DNA of 64,000 nucleotides, taken from Chitinophagales bacterium. GTDB lineage: Bacteria; Bacteroidota; Bacteroidia; Chitinophagales; Saprospiraceae. Shown piece by piece: positions 34,171 to 43,092 of the stretch (its first letter is position 1; each line of letters opens with the position of its first letter). The position numbers were made by a program, and so were the translations under genes. Below the pieces are notes generated by a model. It did not search any database. It was not told the DNA's origin and worked only from the letters and a program-made list of their open reading frames with translations. Where the stretch lies: assembly GCA_013298955.1 (NCBI GenBank), contig JAAFJT010000002.1, forward strand, positions 62,001 through 126,000, read 5' to 3'.

Positions 34171-36567
34171 ATGAGATTCAATATGTACCAAACGGGCGAT
34201 GACAATCGCTACTATTTTACCCTCTCGAATACGGCGGGCGAAATCGTTTTGAACAGTATGGCGTTTGAAACACGTGATACGTGTATCTCCGCAATGCGCT
34301 CTGTTATCCGACTGTTGCCAGATGCTGCTGCTTACAAAACCGAATCCAAAAATGGCAATCATGGGTTTGTGCTGTCGGAAGGCGGCAGACGGATTGCGGA
34401 AAGTCTTCCTTACGATTCGACGAATGAAGTGCGCGAAGCGATTGATGAGTTATCGGAAGACGCTTCCGATGAAACACAATATCAAGTGGATGAAAATGTT
34501 ACTTCGATTCGTACCCGCGTGGATATTGGCAAAGTGGATTTGTCTTCGTATTACGATTTTGCGCATTGGTCGCGGTCTGGAAAGGCGGGTTTTGAAGCGT
34601 TTAATCGGAATGATAGCAAACCCGGTTATTATTTCCATTTCAATGGACAAGATGGTAAAGCGTTGTTGTTTAGCCGTAGTTTCGACTCTGCTTATCAACG
34701 CGACAACCGTATTCACCAAATTATTACGGCTTCAGGCAACCAAAAGCGATATGAAGTCTTATCCAGTGGTGGCAAATATTATTTTATTTTAAAAGGTTCT
34801 AATGGTTTTGAGATTGCTCGAAGTGGATTATACGACAATCGGGGCGATGCAGAACGCGCTTCTGGGTATTTACAAAAAAATGGTGCAAGCTATTTGTCCG
34901 CTTATCCCAAGCCAGAAAGAGCAGGATCCAGTCGTCGGGCGGTCAATCAATACAATTTGAATGTGTCGGCAGGAACCAAAGCGGCAGGATTTGCTACGGT
35001 CAAGCAAGAAAAAGACCATTATTTTTTATTGAATGATGAGGGTGGTAAAACGATTTTATTCAGTCAAAGTTATACAGGCGGTTCTGGGCGCGATAATGGT
35101 TTGAGGGCGGTGATTAAAAGTGTTGGTGACCCGAATCGTTGGGAACGCAAATACGAAAATGGCAAATATTATTTTGTCTTACGCGGTGCAAACCGTCAAG
35201 AAATTGCGCGGAGTGCTGATTTTAAATCGGAAGCAGAAAGAGAATCCGCGATTCGTTGGATGATGTCAACGGTTCCGACTTATGCTACTAAGTATGGTAT
35301 TGACCCGCGTTCTTTGACAACAACGACGACTTCCACTACGACTGAAACCGAAACAGAGCATTTTACCTTAGAGGTGGATAAAAAACGGGATGTTCCTGTG
35401 GCAGGCGCGGGCGCAATTGGCTTAGGAGGTTTGGCATTAGGTGCTGGCGAATTGTCCGCAGGCGCAGGTAGCGGCAAGGTGGAAGTTCCAAAAGTTATTG
35501 TGCCAACTCCAAAGGTAGAAGTACCGAAAGTGGAAATTCCCAAAGTTGCTGTTCCAACGCCGAAAGTAGAGATTCCAACGCCAAAGGTAGAAGTGCCAAA
35601 AACAGGTAGTGTAACAGGTTCTACTTCGTCAAGCACTTCTGGCGGCAAGACGACGAAAGCTGGTGCAAATGCTTATACAAGTGCTGCCGCAGGTGGTGGT
35701 GGCGCGACCGCAGGCAAAGCAGCCGTAGAACAAGAGGAGGAAGAACCGAAAAAAGGCAGACCTTGGTGGTTATGGGCATTGCCTCTTTTATTGTTGTTAC
35801 CATTGTTTTTTTGGTGGAAAGGGCGCGGCAAAAAAGCAGAAACAGCTATCACGGACGTTAAAACGGAAGTTCCTCGTGCGGGCGCAGCCATGCCAACGAT
35901 TCCAGAAACGACTCTTAATTCGGCAACTACTTCTAATAATGTCGTTTCGGATCCTTCGGGTGTCGCGGCGGCTTCTGCGATGAAAGCAGAACCCAATGCG
36001 CCTAAAACAGCCTCTTCGACCGTTAAAACAACGCCAAAAGTAGAACCAAGTGTTGCAATTGCCTCTAAAAAAGAAGTAACGGCTACCTCTAATGAAGGTT
36101 CTCCAAAGAATTATGATAAAAAAACAGCGCGTGCTGGAAAAGGGGGTTATGTGAGTGAAGTTGCTAAAATGGCTGCTTTCTTGGAAAATCCATCAGGAGA
36201 GTCGCCTAATTTTAATTTTGGTGCGCCTGAATATTCCAAAGGTTCGCATCATATGAAAAGTTCATCTGTTAAACCATTGGATGATTTGGCGCGATTGCTT
36301 AAAGCAAATCCGAATGCTCATATTCAAATTAATGGTCATATTGATGGCAATGAAAGTGATGTTTATGCAGGTACGGATAAAACAGATGGCGGTACTTTAT
36401 CGACGATTCGAGCCAGATGTTTATACAAAAAGTTGTTGAGACGCGGTGTGCCTGCGGAACAAATGACTTACATCGGTTTGGGTTCTGAGAAACCTGTTGT
36501 AGATAATGATACCGAAGAAAATCGGATGAAAAATCGTCGGAATGAGGTGATTTTCACGAAATGGTAA
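34171..36567 (+). CDS. DUF1508 (YegP-like) repeats - transmembrane - OmpA fusion protein
   Basis: A 798-residue protein. The N-terminus (about 1-375) has six half-units of the DUF1508/YegP fold, for example YYFHFNGQDGKALLFSRSF and KYYFILKGSNGFEIARSG. Residues about 436-480 are Pro/Lys/Val/Glu repeats (PKVEVPKVEIPK). A transmembrane helix with aromatic belts (RPWWLWALPLLLLLPLFFWW) lies at about 531-550. The C-terminal OmpA-like domain (about 680-798) carries INGHIDGNES in place of the usual TDxxG signature and RMKNRRNEVIFTKW. The N-part would be cytoplasmic and the OmpA part periplasmic, binding peptidoglycan. The combination is unusual and its function unknown. Confidence 0.75.
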   Translation: MRFNMYQTGDDNRYYFTLSNTAGEIVLNSMAFETRDTCISAMRSVIRLLPDAAAYKTESKNGNHGFVLSEGGRRIAESLPYDSTNEVREAIDELSEDASDETQYQVDENVTSIRTRVDIGKVDLSSYYDFAHWSRSGKAGFEAFNRNDSKPGYYFHFNGQDGKALLFSRSFDSAYQRDNRIHQIITASGNQKRYEVLSSGGKYYFILKGSNGFEIARSGLYDNRGDAERASGYLQKNGASYLSAYPKPERAGSSRRAVNQYNLNVSAGTKAAGFATVKQEKDHYFLLNDEGGKTILFSQSYTGGSGRDNGLRAVIKSVGDPNRWERKYENGKYYFVLRGANRQEIARSADFKSEAERESAIRWMMSTVPTYATKYGIDPRSLTTTTTSTTTETETEHFTLEVDKKRDVPVAGAGAIGLGGLALGAGELSAGAGSGKVEVPKVIVPTPKVEVPKVEIPKVAVPTPKVEIPTPKVEVPKTGSVTGSTSSSTSGGKTTKAGANAYTSAAAGGGGATAGKAAVEQEEEEPKKGRPWWLWALPLLLLLPLFFWWKGRGKKAETAITDVKTEVPRAGAAMPTIPETTLNSATTSNNVVSDPSGVAAASAMKAEPNAPKTASSTVKTTPKVEPSVAIASKKEVTATSNEGSPKNYDKKTARAGKGGYVSEVAKMAAFLENPSGESPNFNFGAPEYSKGSHHMKSSSVKPLDDLARLLKANPNAHIQINGHIDGNESDVYAGTDKTDGGTLSTIRARCLYKKLLRRGVPAEQMTYIGLGSEKPVVDNDTEENRMKNRRNEVIFTKW

Positions 36568-36592
36568 TCTATGGCTCCGAAAAGTAATACAG

Positions 36593-36630
36593 AGGCACAA
36601 AGGAATTTATTTCTTTTGTGCCTTTTGTTA
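36593..36630 (+). terminator. Intrinsic terminator after the OmpA fusion gene
   Basis: AGGCACAAAGGAA (36593-36605) pairs with TTCTTTTGTGCCT (36611-36623) with one mismatch, followed by TTTTG. Confidence 0.65.
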
Positions 36631-36636
36631 TTTTTG
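36629..36636 (+). promoter_or_regulatory. -7 box (TATTTTTG) for the MBL-fold gene
   Basis: A TAnnTTTG match lies 44 nt upstream of the ATG at 36680, directly after the terminator of the preceding gene. The predicted start of transcription is near 36643. A -33 box is not evident. Confidence 0.4.
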
Positions 36637-36679
36637 CAGTTGGATTTTATTGGGCATGAATTATTTAAAATTTTTATTT

Positions 36680-37615
36680 ATGAAAAAATATTTTTGGATT
36701 TTATTTTTAGTTGGCATTCATTGCAATATGCCAACTAAAATAATTTCAAAAGCAAATTTGCCACAACAGTATATTGTAGTGCTTGGCATTGCGCAAGATG
36801 CAGGTTATCCACATCCGCATTGTGATAAGGTTTGTTGTGCATCGGTTGCGCAAGGAAAGGCTATTAAAAAGCGCGTTACTTGTTTGGGGCTGGTGGATAA
36901 AGCGACGAATCAAGTTTTTATGATAGAGGCAACACCCGATTTTACGGAGCAAGAACGGGTGTTGCGCACGCATTTATCCGATGCAGCGCAACCGATAAAT
37001 GGGATTTTGCTCACGCATGCACATATTGGGCATTATACAGGTTTGATGTATTTGGGCAGGGAGGCGATTGGGGCAAAAGAAATGCCCGTTTTTGCGATGC
37101 CCAAAATGAAATCTTTTTTGGAAATTAATGCGCCTTGGAGTCAATTAGTCAGTCTTAAAAATATTAAATTGATGCCTTTGGCATCGGATTCGACGATTCA
37201 ATTGTCGAAAAATATTCAAATTAAACCGATTATGGTGCCGCATCGAGATGAATTTTCGGAAACGGTGGGTTATATCATTTCGACGCATCAGAAAAAAGTG
37301 TTGTTTATTCCAGATATTGATAAATGGTCAAAATGGCAGCGCGATATTATCAAAGAAGTTGGAATGGTGGATGATGCGTTATTGGATGCTACTTTTTATC
37401 AAAATGGTGAAATTCCCAATAGAAATATGAGCGAAATTCCACATCCATTTATGGAAGAAACCATTCGTTTATTTGAAAAAAGTGTGGAAAAATCGAAGAT
37501 TAAGTTTATTCATTTTAATCATACGAACCCCTGTTTGAGGCAAACACCAGCAAGGCAAAGTGTTATCAATCAAGGATTTAGCATTTGTGAAGAAGGGGAA
37601 ATTATTCAACTTTAA
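36680..37615 (+). CDS. Exported PqqB-like MBL-fold metallo-hydrolase
   Basis: The ATG at 36680 (MKKYFWILFLVGIHCN) gives 311 residues with an export or lipoprotein-like signal (Cys15). It has a PqqB-like start (YIVVLGIAQDAGYPHPHCDK) with several Cys, and a metal motif HAHIGHYTG that has Gly where classic MBL enzymes have Asp (HxHxDH). A further metal ligand is in VPHRDEFSETVGYII, and late motifs are DALLDATF and FIHFNHTNP. It is related to PqqB/phosphodiesterase-type proteins, but no other pqq genes are nearby, so a role in PQQ synthesis is unlikely. Confidence 0.75.
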   Translation: MKKYFWILFLVGIHCNMPTKIISKANLPQQYIVVLGIAQDAGYPHPHCDKVCCASVAQGKAIKKRVTCLGLVDKATNQVFMIEATPDFTEQERVLRTHLSDAAQPINGILLTHAHIGHYTGLMYLGREAIGAKEMPVFAMPKMKSFLEINAPWSQLVSLKNIKLMPLASDSTIQLSKNIQIKPIMVPHRDEFSETVGYIISTHQKKVLFIPDIDKWSKWQRDIIKEVGMVDDALLDATFYQNGEIPNRNMSEIPHPFMEETIRLFEKSVEKSKIKFIHFNHTNPCLRQTPARQSVINQGFSICEEGEIIQL

Positions 37616-37628
37616 ACAAATATTTTTG

Positions 37629-37818
37629 CTTTACTAAAGTGCAATACTATTGGAACACGGATGACGCGGATTGGGCAGATTCTCACGGATTTTATTATTT
37701 TATAAAATTTTTTATTTTTATAATTTTAAAAAAAATATAAAAATAAAAAAATAAAAAATCTGCGCAAATCCGCCCAATCCGCGTCATCCGTGTTCCAATA
37801 GTATCGCACTTTTCCAAA
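37629..37818. repeat. Class 1 palindromic element
   Basis: Arms of about 65 nt (GGAACACGGATGACGCGG, TGGGCAGATTCTCACGG and mirror) enclose an A/T-only loop of about 60 nt. It lies between the MBL gene and the aminotransferase gene, both on the plus strand. Confidence 0.88.
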
Positions 37819-37891
37819 GTGTAAATTACTAAACTTTAAATATTTATTGTATAAACAATTAATTATCAAATCATTATAATTTTTTTTGAAT

Positions 37892-39148
37892 ATGCCTTTT
37901 AAAAAAAGCAATCGTTTAGAATCATTGCGCTATGATATTCGGGGACCCGTTTACGAAAAAGCATTGCAATTGCAACAGCAAGGGTTCAAAATTGTCGGTT
38001 TGAATATTGGGAATCCTGCTGCTTTTGGGTTCGATACGCCTGACGAAATTGTACATGACATCATCGACAATATTCGAGATGCACAAGGTTATGCCGATTC
38101 TCGCGGTTTATTTGCGGCGCGTAAAGCCGTTATGCAGTATTATCAGAGTTTGGGCGTGAAAAATACGCAAATTGAAGATGTTTTTATTGGCAATGGGGTG
38201 AGCGAATTAATCGTTTTGAGTTTGAATGCCTTGTTGAATGAGGGTGACGAAGTCCTTGTTCCCGCGCCTGATTATCCACTTTGGACGGCTTCGGTCGGTT
38301 TGGCGGGTGGCAATGCGGTACATTATAGGTGTGATGAGGCGGCGGATTGGAATCCTGATTTAGTGGATTTGGAAAACAAAATCACTAAAAAAACAAAAGC
38401 ACTCGTCATTATCAACCCAAATAATCCAACTGGTGCGGTATATGAAAAACATATATTGGAACAAATGGTGCATTTGGCGGAAAAGTATCGTTTGGTTATT
38501 TTTTCGGATGAAATTTATGATAAAATCCTATATGATGGGGCGGTGCATTATACAATTGCAAATATGGTGCAGGATACTTTGGCGGTTGTGATGGGTGGAT
38601 TGTCTAAAAATTATCGAGCAGCAGGTTTTCGGGGTGGCTGGCTAATCTTGACTGGGGCGAAAACAAGGGCAAAAAGTTATGTAGAAGGCTTAACTTTGCT
38701 TGCAAGTATGCGTTTATGTAGTAATGTGTTTGCTCAAATTGGGATTCAAACGGCATTGGGCGGTTATCAAAGCATTCACGATTTGGTGTTGCCAACAGGT
38801 CGTTTGCATCAACAAATGCAACTTTGTTATGATAAGATAAATGCGATTCAAGGATTGAGTTGTACACGTCCAAAAGGCTCGTTGTATATCTTCCCAAAGA
38901 TTGATTTACAACAGTTTACGTTTAAATCGGATAATGAATTTGTATATGATTTATTGGAAGAGGAACGCATTTTGGTCGTAGCGGGCAATGGTTTTAATTA
39001 TCCAACCAAGGATCATTTTAGAATTGTATTCCTACCCAATACGCAAATTTTGGAAGATGCCCTAACGCGTATTGGCAATTTTTTGGATAGAAAACGGAAA
39101 GTATCGGCGATTACAAGGCCACTCCAACCAAATGGTGTTCATAAATGA
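37892..39148 (+). CDS. alaA: PLP-dependent aminotransferase, AlaA-like
   Basis: The start is the ATG at 37892, giving 418 residues; an in-frame TTG two codons earlier is ignored. It is a class I aminotransferase fold: GLNIGNPAAFGFDTPDE near the N-terminus, GNGVSELIVLSLNALL, PNNPTGAVYEK, FSDEIYDKILYDG, the PLP-binding Lys in GGLSKNYRAAGFRGGW, and a late substrate-Arg region (HFRIVFLPN). The start and length closely fit the glutamate-pyruvate transaminase AlaA, which interconverts alanine and pyruvate with glutamate and oxoglutarate. The symbol is given on similarity and other specificities remain possible. Confidence 0.85.
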   Translation: MPFKKSNRLESLRYDIRGPVYEKALQLQQQGFKIVGLNIGNPAAFGFDTPDEIVHDIIDNIRDAQGYADSRGLFAARKAVMQYYQSLGVKNTQIEDVFIGNGVSELIVLSLNALLNEGDEVLVPAPDYPLWTASVGLAGGNAVHYRCDEAADWNPDLVDLENKITKKTKALVIINPNNPTGAVYEKHILEQMVHLAEKYRLVIFSDEIYDKILYDGAVHYTIANMVQDTLAVVMGGLSKNYRAAGFRGGWLILTGAKTRAKSYVEGLTLLASMRLCSNVFAQIGIQTALGGYQSIHDLVLPTGRLHQQMQLCYDKINAIQGLSCTRPKGSLYIFPKIDLQQFTFKSDNEFVYDLLEEERILVVAGNGFNYPTKDHFRIVFLPNTQILEDALTRIGNFLDRKRKVSAITRPLQPNGVHK

Positions 39149-39150
39149 TG

Positions 39151-39254
39151 TCATTGGAACGCAGATGACGCAGATTGGGCGAATTTTCACGGATTTTTTA
39201 ATTTATAAAAAATCCGTGAAAATTCGCCCAATCTGCGTCATCCGCGTTCCAATT
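39151..39254. repeat. Class 1 palindromic element
   Basis: Near-perfect arms of about 48 nt (GGAACGCAGATGACGCAG, GGGCGAATTTTCACGGAT and mirror) with a loop of a few A/T bases. It lies between convergent aminotransferase and nuclease genes, where it could act as a bidirectional terminator. Confidence 0.9.
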
Positions 39255-39263
39255 GTATTATGC

Positions 39264-40415
39264 TTAAATGACTAAATCATTTAAACCATCCACTTCTGAA
39301 TGCTCCTTCACAAAGCCAAGTGTTGCCCGCCGATTTTTCAACGGGTCATAAGGAAGCACATCGCGCAAATTCAAACCTGTCAATTCTTGCAAGCGTTGTA
39401 AGGGGATTTGAAATGTTTTATATTCACCAAAACCACTATCTGTAATCAACGTTTCTCGCGCCGCAATGCCTTTCAAATCACTCAAATCGTCCGCATGACT
39501 TAGTAAATAGGCTGTTACAGAAGGTTCGCCATTTTTTTTGATGACGGCTACCATTTTCCAAAACTGCAAAGGCAACAGCGCACCGCGAAACGGTTTATCT
39601 TTATCTGTAAAAACGGGTCCCGTGAAAACAGAAACTTTGGCATCCGCAATATCCGTATTTTTCAAAATAAAATCTTCCAATTGCAACCAAGTCTTCCGAT
39701 TTAGGTTTTTATGTTGTGGTGCGCAAACCGTAAGGTGAAAGGTGTCATCATTCGCCATTTCAGCCACTTTTTCGCTGCCCCAAACAGGGTCAAGGCGGCG
39801 TACCAAATGCCCTAAATCCAAATTATTGTTGGCATAAATGGCTTTTGACAATTGAAAATCGGTGCTCATACGCGAATCGTATTCCCATTTATCCGTTTCG
39901 CGCTCTATATTGACTAATTTGCCGCCATCAATATTCACTGCTGTCAACAAAGGCATTTTGCGACCTTTGTGCATCGCCACTGAAAAATGGGTGTAATGTA
40001 AAAGATTTTTATTCGAGCCTTCAGGTGTGAGCAAAGGAGCTAAAATGTCGGTGTGATTGCGCAAAAGCGTCTCCATCCGAATTTGAAATAAACCTACACT
40101 GGTAAAATCCGCATCATATCCTTTGGTCGTAGGTGTAGTAGGTTTGTTCGCATTGTTGCCTTTATCCTTATCTTTCGGGATTTTGCTATTGTCAACAGGT
40201 GGTTTTGGGATGTCAGACGGCGATTTTGAGTCTGATTTATCCGTTTTCGTCGTTGAAGTCTCCTTTTTGGACGATTTTCCATTGAAAAGACCCACTATCC
40301 AATTCCAAAGTGCGTTTGCTTGTTTAGAAGACCAACTTTGTACTTGCGTTTTCCATTGCGAAAAAAGCAATAAGTATAAATAACCAAGTAACAATAATGC
40401 CAGAATGAGTTTCAT
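39264..40415 (-). CDS. Membrane-anchored DNA/RNA non-specific endonuclease (NUC1 family)
   Basis: A 383-residue protein. An N-terminal membrane helix or signal (1-20; LILALLLLGYLYLLLF) is followed by a Lys/Ser/Pro/Asn-rich linker (about 45-95). The nuclease domain is about 125-375. The active-site motif reads NLDLGHLVRRLDPVWG; the usual DRGH has become DLGH, retaining the catalytic His. The metal-ligand Asn region follows (FHLTVCAPQHKNLNRKTW). Such enzymes cleave single- and double-stranded nucleic acid, often extracytoplasmically for nutrition or competition. The promoter box TATATTTG is at 40463-40470. Confidence 0.85.
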   Translation of the reverse strand: MKLILALLLLGYLYLLLFSQWKTQVQSWSSKQANALWNWIVGLFNGKSSKKETSTTKTDKSDSKSPSDIPKPPVDNSKIPKDKDKGNNANKPTTPTTKGYDADFTSVGLFQIRMETLLRNHTDILAPLLTPEGSNKNLLHYTHFSVAMHKGRKMPLLTAVNIDGGKLVNIERETDKWEYDSRMSTDFQLSKAIYANNNLDLGHLVRRLDPVWGSEKVAEMANDDTFHLTVCAPQHKNLNRKTWLQLEDFILKNTDIADAKVSVFTGPVFTDKDKPFRGALLPLQFWKMVAVIKKNGEPSVTAYLLSHADDLSDLKGIAARETLITDSGFGEYKTFQIPLQRLQELTGLNLRDVLPYDPLKNRRATLGFVKEHSEVDGLNDLVI

Positions 40416-40462
40416 AAACTTGTAATGGATTGATTTTAAATAATTTAGTTTGAAAAATTAGG

Positions 40463-40470
40463 CAAATATA
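40463..40470 (-). promoter_or_regulatory. -7 box (TATATTTG) for the endonuclease gene
   Basis: Read on the minus strand this is an exact TAnnTTTG followed by CC, 48 nt upstream of the start codon. No -33 TTTG is found at the expected distance. Confidence 0.45.
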
Positions 40471-40513
40471 AGTTGTTTTTTGGGATAAAAAAGGATAAAA
40501 AATAGCCCCTTTT

Positions 40514-40658
40514 GTACTATTGGAACGCAGATAACACGGATTGGGCGAATTTTCGCGGATTTTTATTTTTTAAATAGAATTATAATTTTCATAAAGCATA
40601 AAAATAAAAAAATCCGCGAGAATCCGCCCAATCCGTGTTATCCGCGTTCCAATTGTAC
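40514..40658. repeat. Class 1 palindromic element between divergent genes
   Basis: Arms of about 55 nt (GGAACGCAGATAACACGG, TTTTCGCGGATTTTT and mirror) around an AT-rich loop. It lies between the divergently transcribed nuclease and msrAB genes, so it is not at the 3' end of either. Confidence 0.88.
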
Positions 40659-40690
40659 CCATTTTAGTAAAAATTTAAAATATTTTATTT

Positions 40691-41809
40691 ATGTTAAGTA
40701 CTCATTTGTTAAAATTAATGGTTTTCGGATTCATTCCGTTTGCTTGTATGCAAAAAAATGTTTCTGCGGATAAAACTGCCGCTATCAGTTCCACTAAAAA
40801 TGGGACTGCTGTGCCTGCGGAAGATTTAGACGTTAAAAATCTGGAAACGGCTACTTTAGCAGGCGGCTGTTTTTGGAAAATGGATGCTTGTTATCAAGAA
40901 TTGAGTGGGGTTGCGAAAGTGGCTGTGGGTTATGCGGGTGGCAATTTGGCAAATCCGACGTATAAACAAGTTTGCACGCGCACCACAGGGCATGCGGAAA
41001 CGATTGAAGTGCAATTTGACCCGAAAGTGGTCTCTTACAAGACGATTTTAGAGGTTTTTTGGCAAATTCATGATGCAACGATTCTAAATCAGGAAGGTAA
41101 TGATAGGGGAGATGACTATCGTTCAGTCGTTTATTATCATTCAGATGCACAGCGTGCCACTGCTGAAGCCGTGAAAGCGCAAGTTAATTCGAGTAATTTG
41201 CAAGGCGCACCTGTTGTAACGACGGTTGAAGCGTTCAAAAATTTCTATCGGGCAGAAGATTATCATCAAAATTATTACAATTTGCATCAAGACGAGCCGT
41301 ATTGTGCAACGATTGTGGCTGCAAAAGTCAATAAATTTATGAAATTGTACCATGATTCGTTGAAACGCAATAAAGTGGCTAAAAATACCAGCACTTCTAA
41401 CGTTTTTCCCGATAAAATCGAAAAAGTGGTTAAAACGCCTGAAGCATGGCAAAAATCGTTGACCAAACAACAATATTACGTGTTGCGCGAGAAAGGAACG
41501 GAATCGCCTTTTAAAAATGCGTTTTGGGACAACCATGAAAAAGGCGTTTATGCGTGTGCCGCGTGTCAATTACCGTTGTTTGATGCCGATGCTAAATTTG
41601 AATCTGGAACGGGTTGGCCCAGTTTTTATCAAGCGATTCGTAAAAATTATGTTACCGAAATTTCGGATAAATCGCATGGGATGACGCGGGTAGAAGTCAA
41701 TTGCGCTCGTTGTGATGGGCATCTTGGACATATTTTTGATGATGGTCCGAAACCCACTGGTTTGCGCTATTGCATTAATTCAGAATCACTTACATTTGAG
41801 AAAAAATAA
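40691..41809 (+). CDS. msrAB: Bifunctional peptide methionine sulfoxide reductase MsrA/MsrB, exported
   Basis: A 372-residue protein with an N-terminal hydrophobic signal with lipobox-like FIPFAC (Cys19), then a short linker. The MsrA domain (about 52-215) has catalytic Cys60 in AGGCFWKMD. The MsrB domain (about 240-372) has zinc CxxC pairs (YACAACQLP; CARCDGHLGH) and catalytic Cys in LRYCINSESL. Together they reduce the S and R epimers of methionine sulfoxide in oxidised proteins. Export suggests repair of envelope proteins, needing a periplasmic electron donor not seen in the window. Confidence 0.93.
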   Translation: MLSTHLLKLMVFGFIPFACMQKNVSADKTAAISSTKNGTAVPAEDLDVKNLETATLAGGCFWKMDACYQELSGVAKVAVGYAGGNLANPTYKQVCTRTTGHAETIEVQFDPKVVSYKTILEVFWQIHDATILNQEGNDRGDDYRSVVYYHSDAQRATAEAVKAQVNSSNLQGAPVVTTVEAFKNFYRAEDYHQNYYNLHQDEPYCATIVAAKVNKFMKLYHDSLKRNKVAKNTSTSNVFPDKIEKVVKTPEAWQKSLTKQQYYVLREKGTESPFKNAFWDNHEKGVYACAACQLPLFDADAKFESGTGWPSFYQAIRKNYVTEISDKSHGMTRVEVNCARCDGHLGHIFDDGPKPTGLRYCINSESLTFEKK

Positions 41810-41854
41810 GATATATTTAAAATTAGGAATGAAAGACGCATTTGGGTGATTTTT

Positions 41855-42168
41855 AAAACACATAGGACACATAGGTTACATAGGACACATAGGTTGTACA
41901 TAGGTTACATAGGACACATAGGTTGTACATAGGTTGTACATAGGTTACATAGAACATATCGGTTGCCCATTTCAATTCAAGTTCTTTTTTACCTAAAATG
42001 GAAACGAAAATCGGTTGCCCATTTCAATTCAAGTTCTTTTTTACCTAAAATGGAAACGAAAATCGGTTGCCCATTTCAATTCAAGTTCTTTTTTACCTAA
42101 AATGGAAACGAAAAGTAGAAACGATTACGCCTATGTGTTCTATGTAACCTATGTGTTCTATGTGTTTT
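41855..42168. repeat. Inverted repeat enclosing ATAGGnCAC-type and 52-bp tandem repeats
   Basis: The outer arms 41855-41893 and 42130-42168 pair at 37 of 39 positions and are made of 9-bp words (ATAGGACAC, ATAGGTTAC). Inside, more ATAGGTTGTAC words run to about 41958. Then three exact 52-bp tandem copies (41959-42114, beginning TCGGTTGCCCATTTC) follow without spacers. This is not a CRISPR. It fills the gap between msrAB and argB. Confidence 0.9.
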
Positions 42169-42247
42169 AAGAATACCCCAAAAAAAAGATTTGGCAATCC
42201 AAAAAGATTGTGTAAATTGCCCCCGATTTCTAAAAAATGACCTACAA

Positions 42248-43072
42248 ATGATTAAAAATCAACTCATTATCATTAAAATCGGTGGTAACGTAACAGACAA
42301 CGAGGAAACCTTAAGCTCCGTTTTAAACGATTTTTCAAAAATCCCATATCCAAAAATTTTAGTGCATGGGGGCGGCAATCGTGCCGACAGCATGTGTAAA
42401 GCACTGAATATTGTGCCTAAAAAAATCGAAGGGCGGCGCATTACGGATGCGGCAACCTTAGATGTAGTAACAATGGTGTATGCGGGATTGATTAACAAGA
42501 CACTTACAGCCCGATTACAAGCGTTGAATTGTAATGCGATTGGTCTGACAGGGGCGGATTTGAACCTTATTCAAGCGCATAAGCGGGTGAAAGGTAGTAT
42601 TGATTATGGTTTTGTAGGCGATATTGACACGATTGGTGTCCAAAATATAGATAATTTGTTGAAAGTAGGGTTTGTACCTGTTTTCGCTCCCATAACACAT
42701 GATAAAAAAGGGCAATTGTTGAATACCAATGCAGATACGATTGCGTCCGAACTTGCGGTGTATTTGAGCCAATTATATCAAATAACGTTGATATATTGCT
42801 TTGATAAACCGGGCGTATTGCTCAACCCAAGTGATGAAAATTCTGTGATACCAAAAATGAATTATCAAGATTATCAATATCATAAAACCAATGGTTCTAT
42901 TGCGGGCGGGATGATACCCAAGTTGGATAACGCATTTAAGGCGTTGACGGCGGGTGTTGAACGCATTGTGATTTGCGGTACGAAAGGCATTGCACTCCGA
43001 AACGATGCTTTGAGTACGCCACAGCAAGGAACGATTCTTACAATCCATACTATCGAACAACATGCTGTTTGA
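42248..43072 (+). CDS. argB: Acetylglutamate kinase (amino-acid kinase family)
   Basis: The start at 42248 (MIKNQLIIIKIGGNVTD) gives 274 residues; an upstream in-frame ATG would add a tail unlike the family. Hallmarks are KIGGNV, PKILVHGGGNRADSM, NADTIASELAVYL and AGGMIPKLDNAF. The enzyme phosphorylates N-acetylglutamate in the second step of arginine synthesis. Some Bacteroidota use N-succinyl intermediates instead, so the acyl group is not settled. The deacylase gene starts 20 bp downstream, giving an arginine pair; the other arg genes are outside the window. Confidence 0.92.
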   Translation: MIKNQLIIIKIGGNVTDNEETLSSVLNDFSKIPYPKILVHGGGNRADSMCKALNIVPKKIEGRRITDAATLDVVTMVYAGLINKTLTARLQALNCNAIGLTGADLNLIQAHKRVKGSIDYGFVGDIDTIGVQNIDNLLKVGFVPVFAPITHDKKGQLLNTNADTIASELAVYLSQLYQITLIYCFDKPGVLLNPSDENSVIPKMNYQDYQYHKTNGSIAGGMIPKLDNAFKALTAGVERIVICGTKGIALRNDALSTPQQGTILTIHTIEQHAV

Positions 43073-43092
43073 AAAAACACAATTTTGTACCA

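Noticed and set aside
41959-42114. CRISPR-like array of three 52-bp repeats
   Set aside because: The copies are contiguous with no spacers, the unit is too long for a typical direct repeat, and no cas genes are present. It is a minisatellite.
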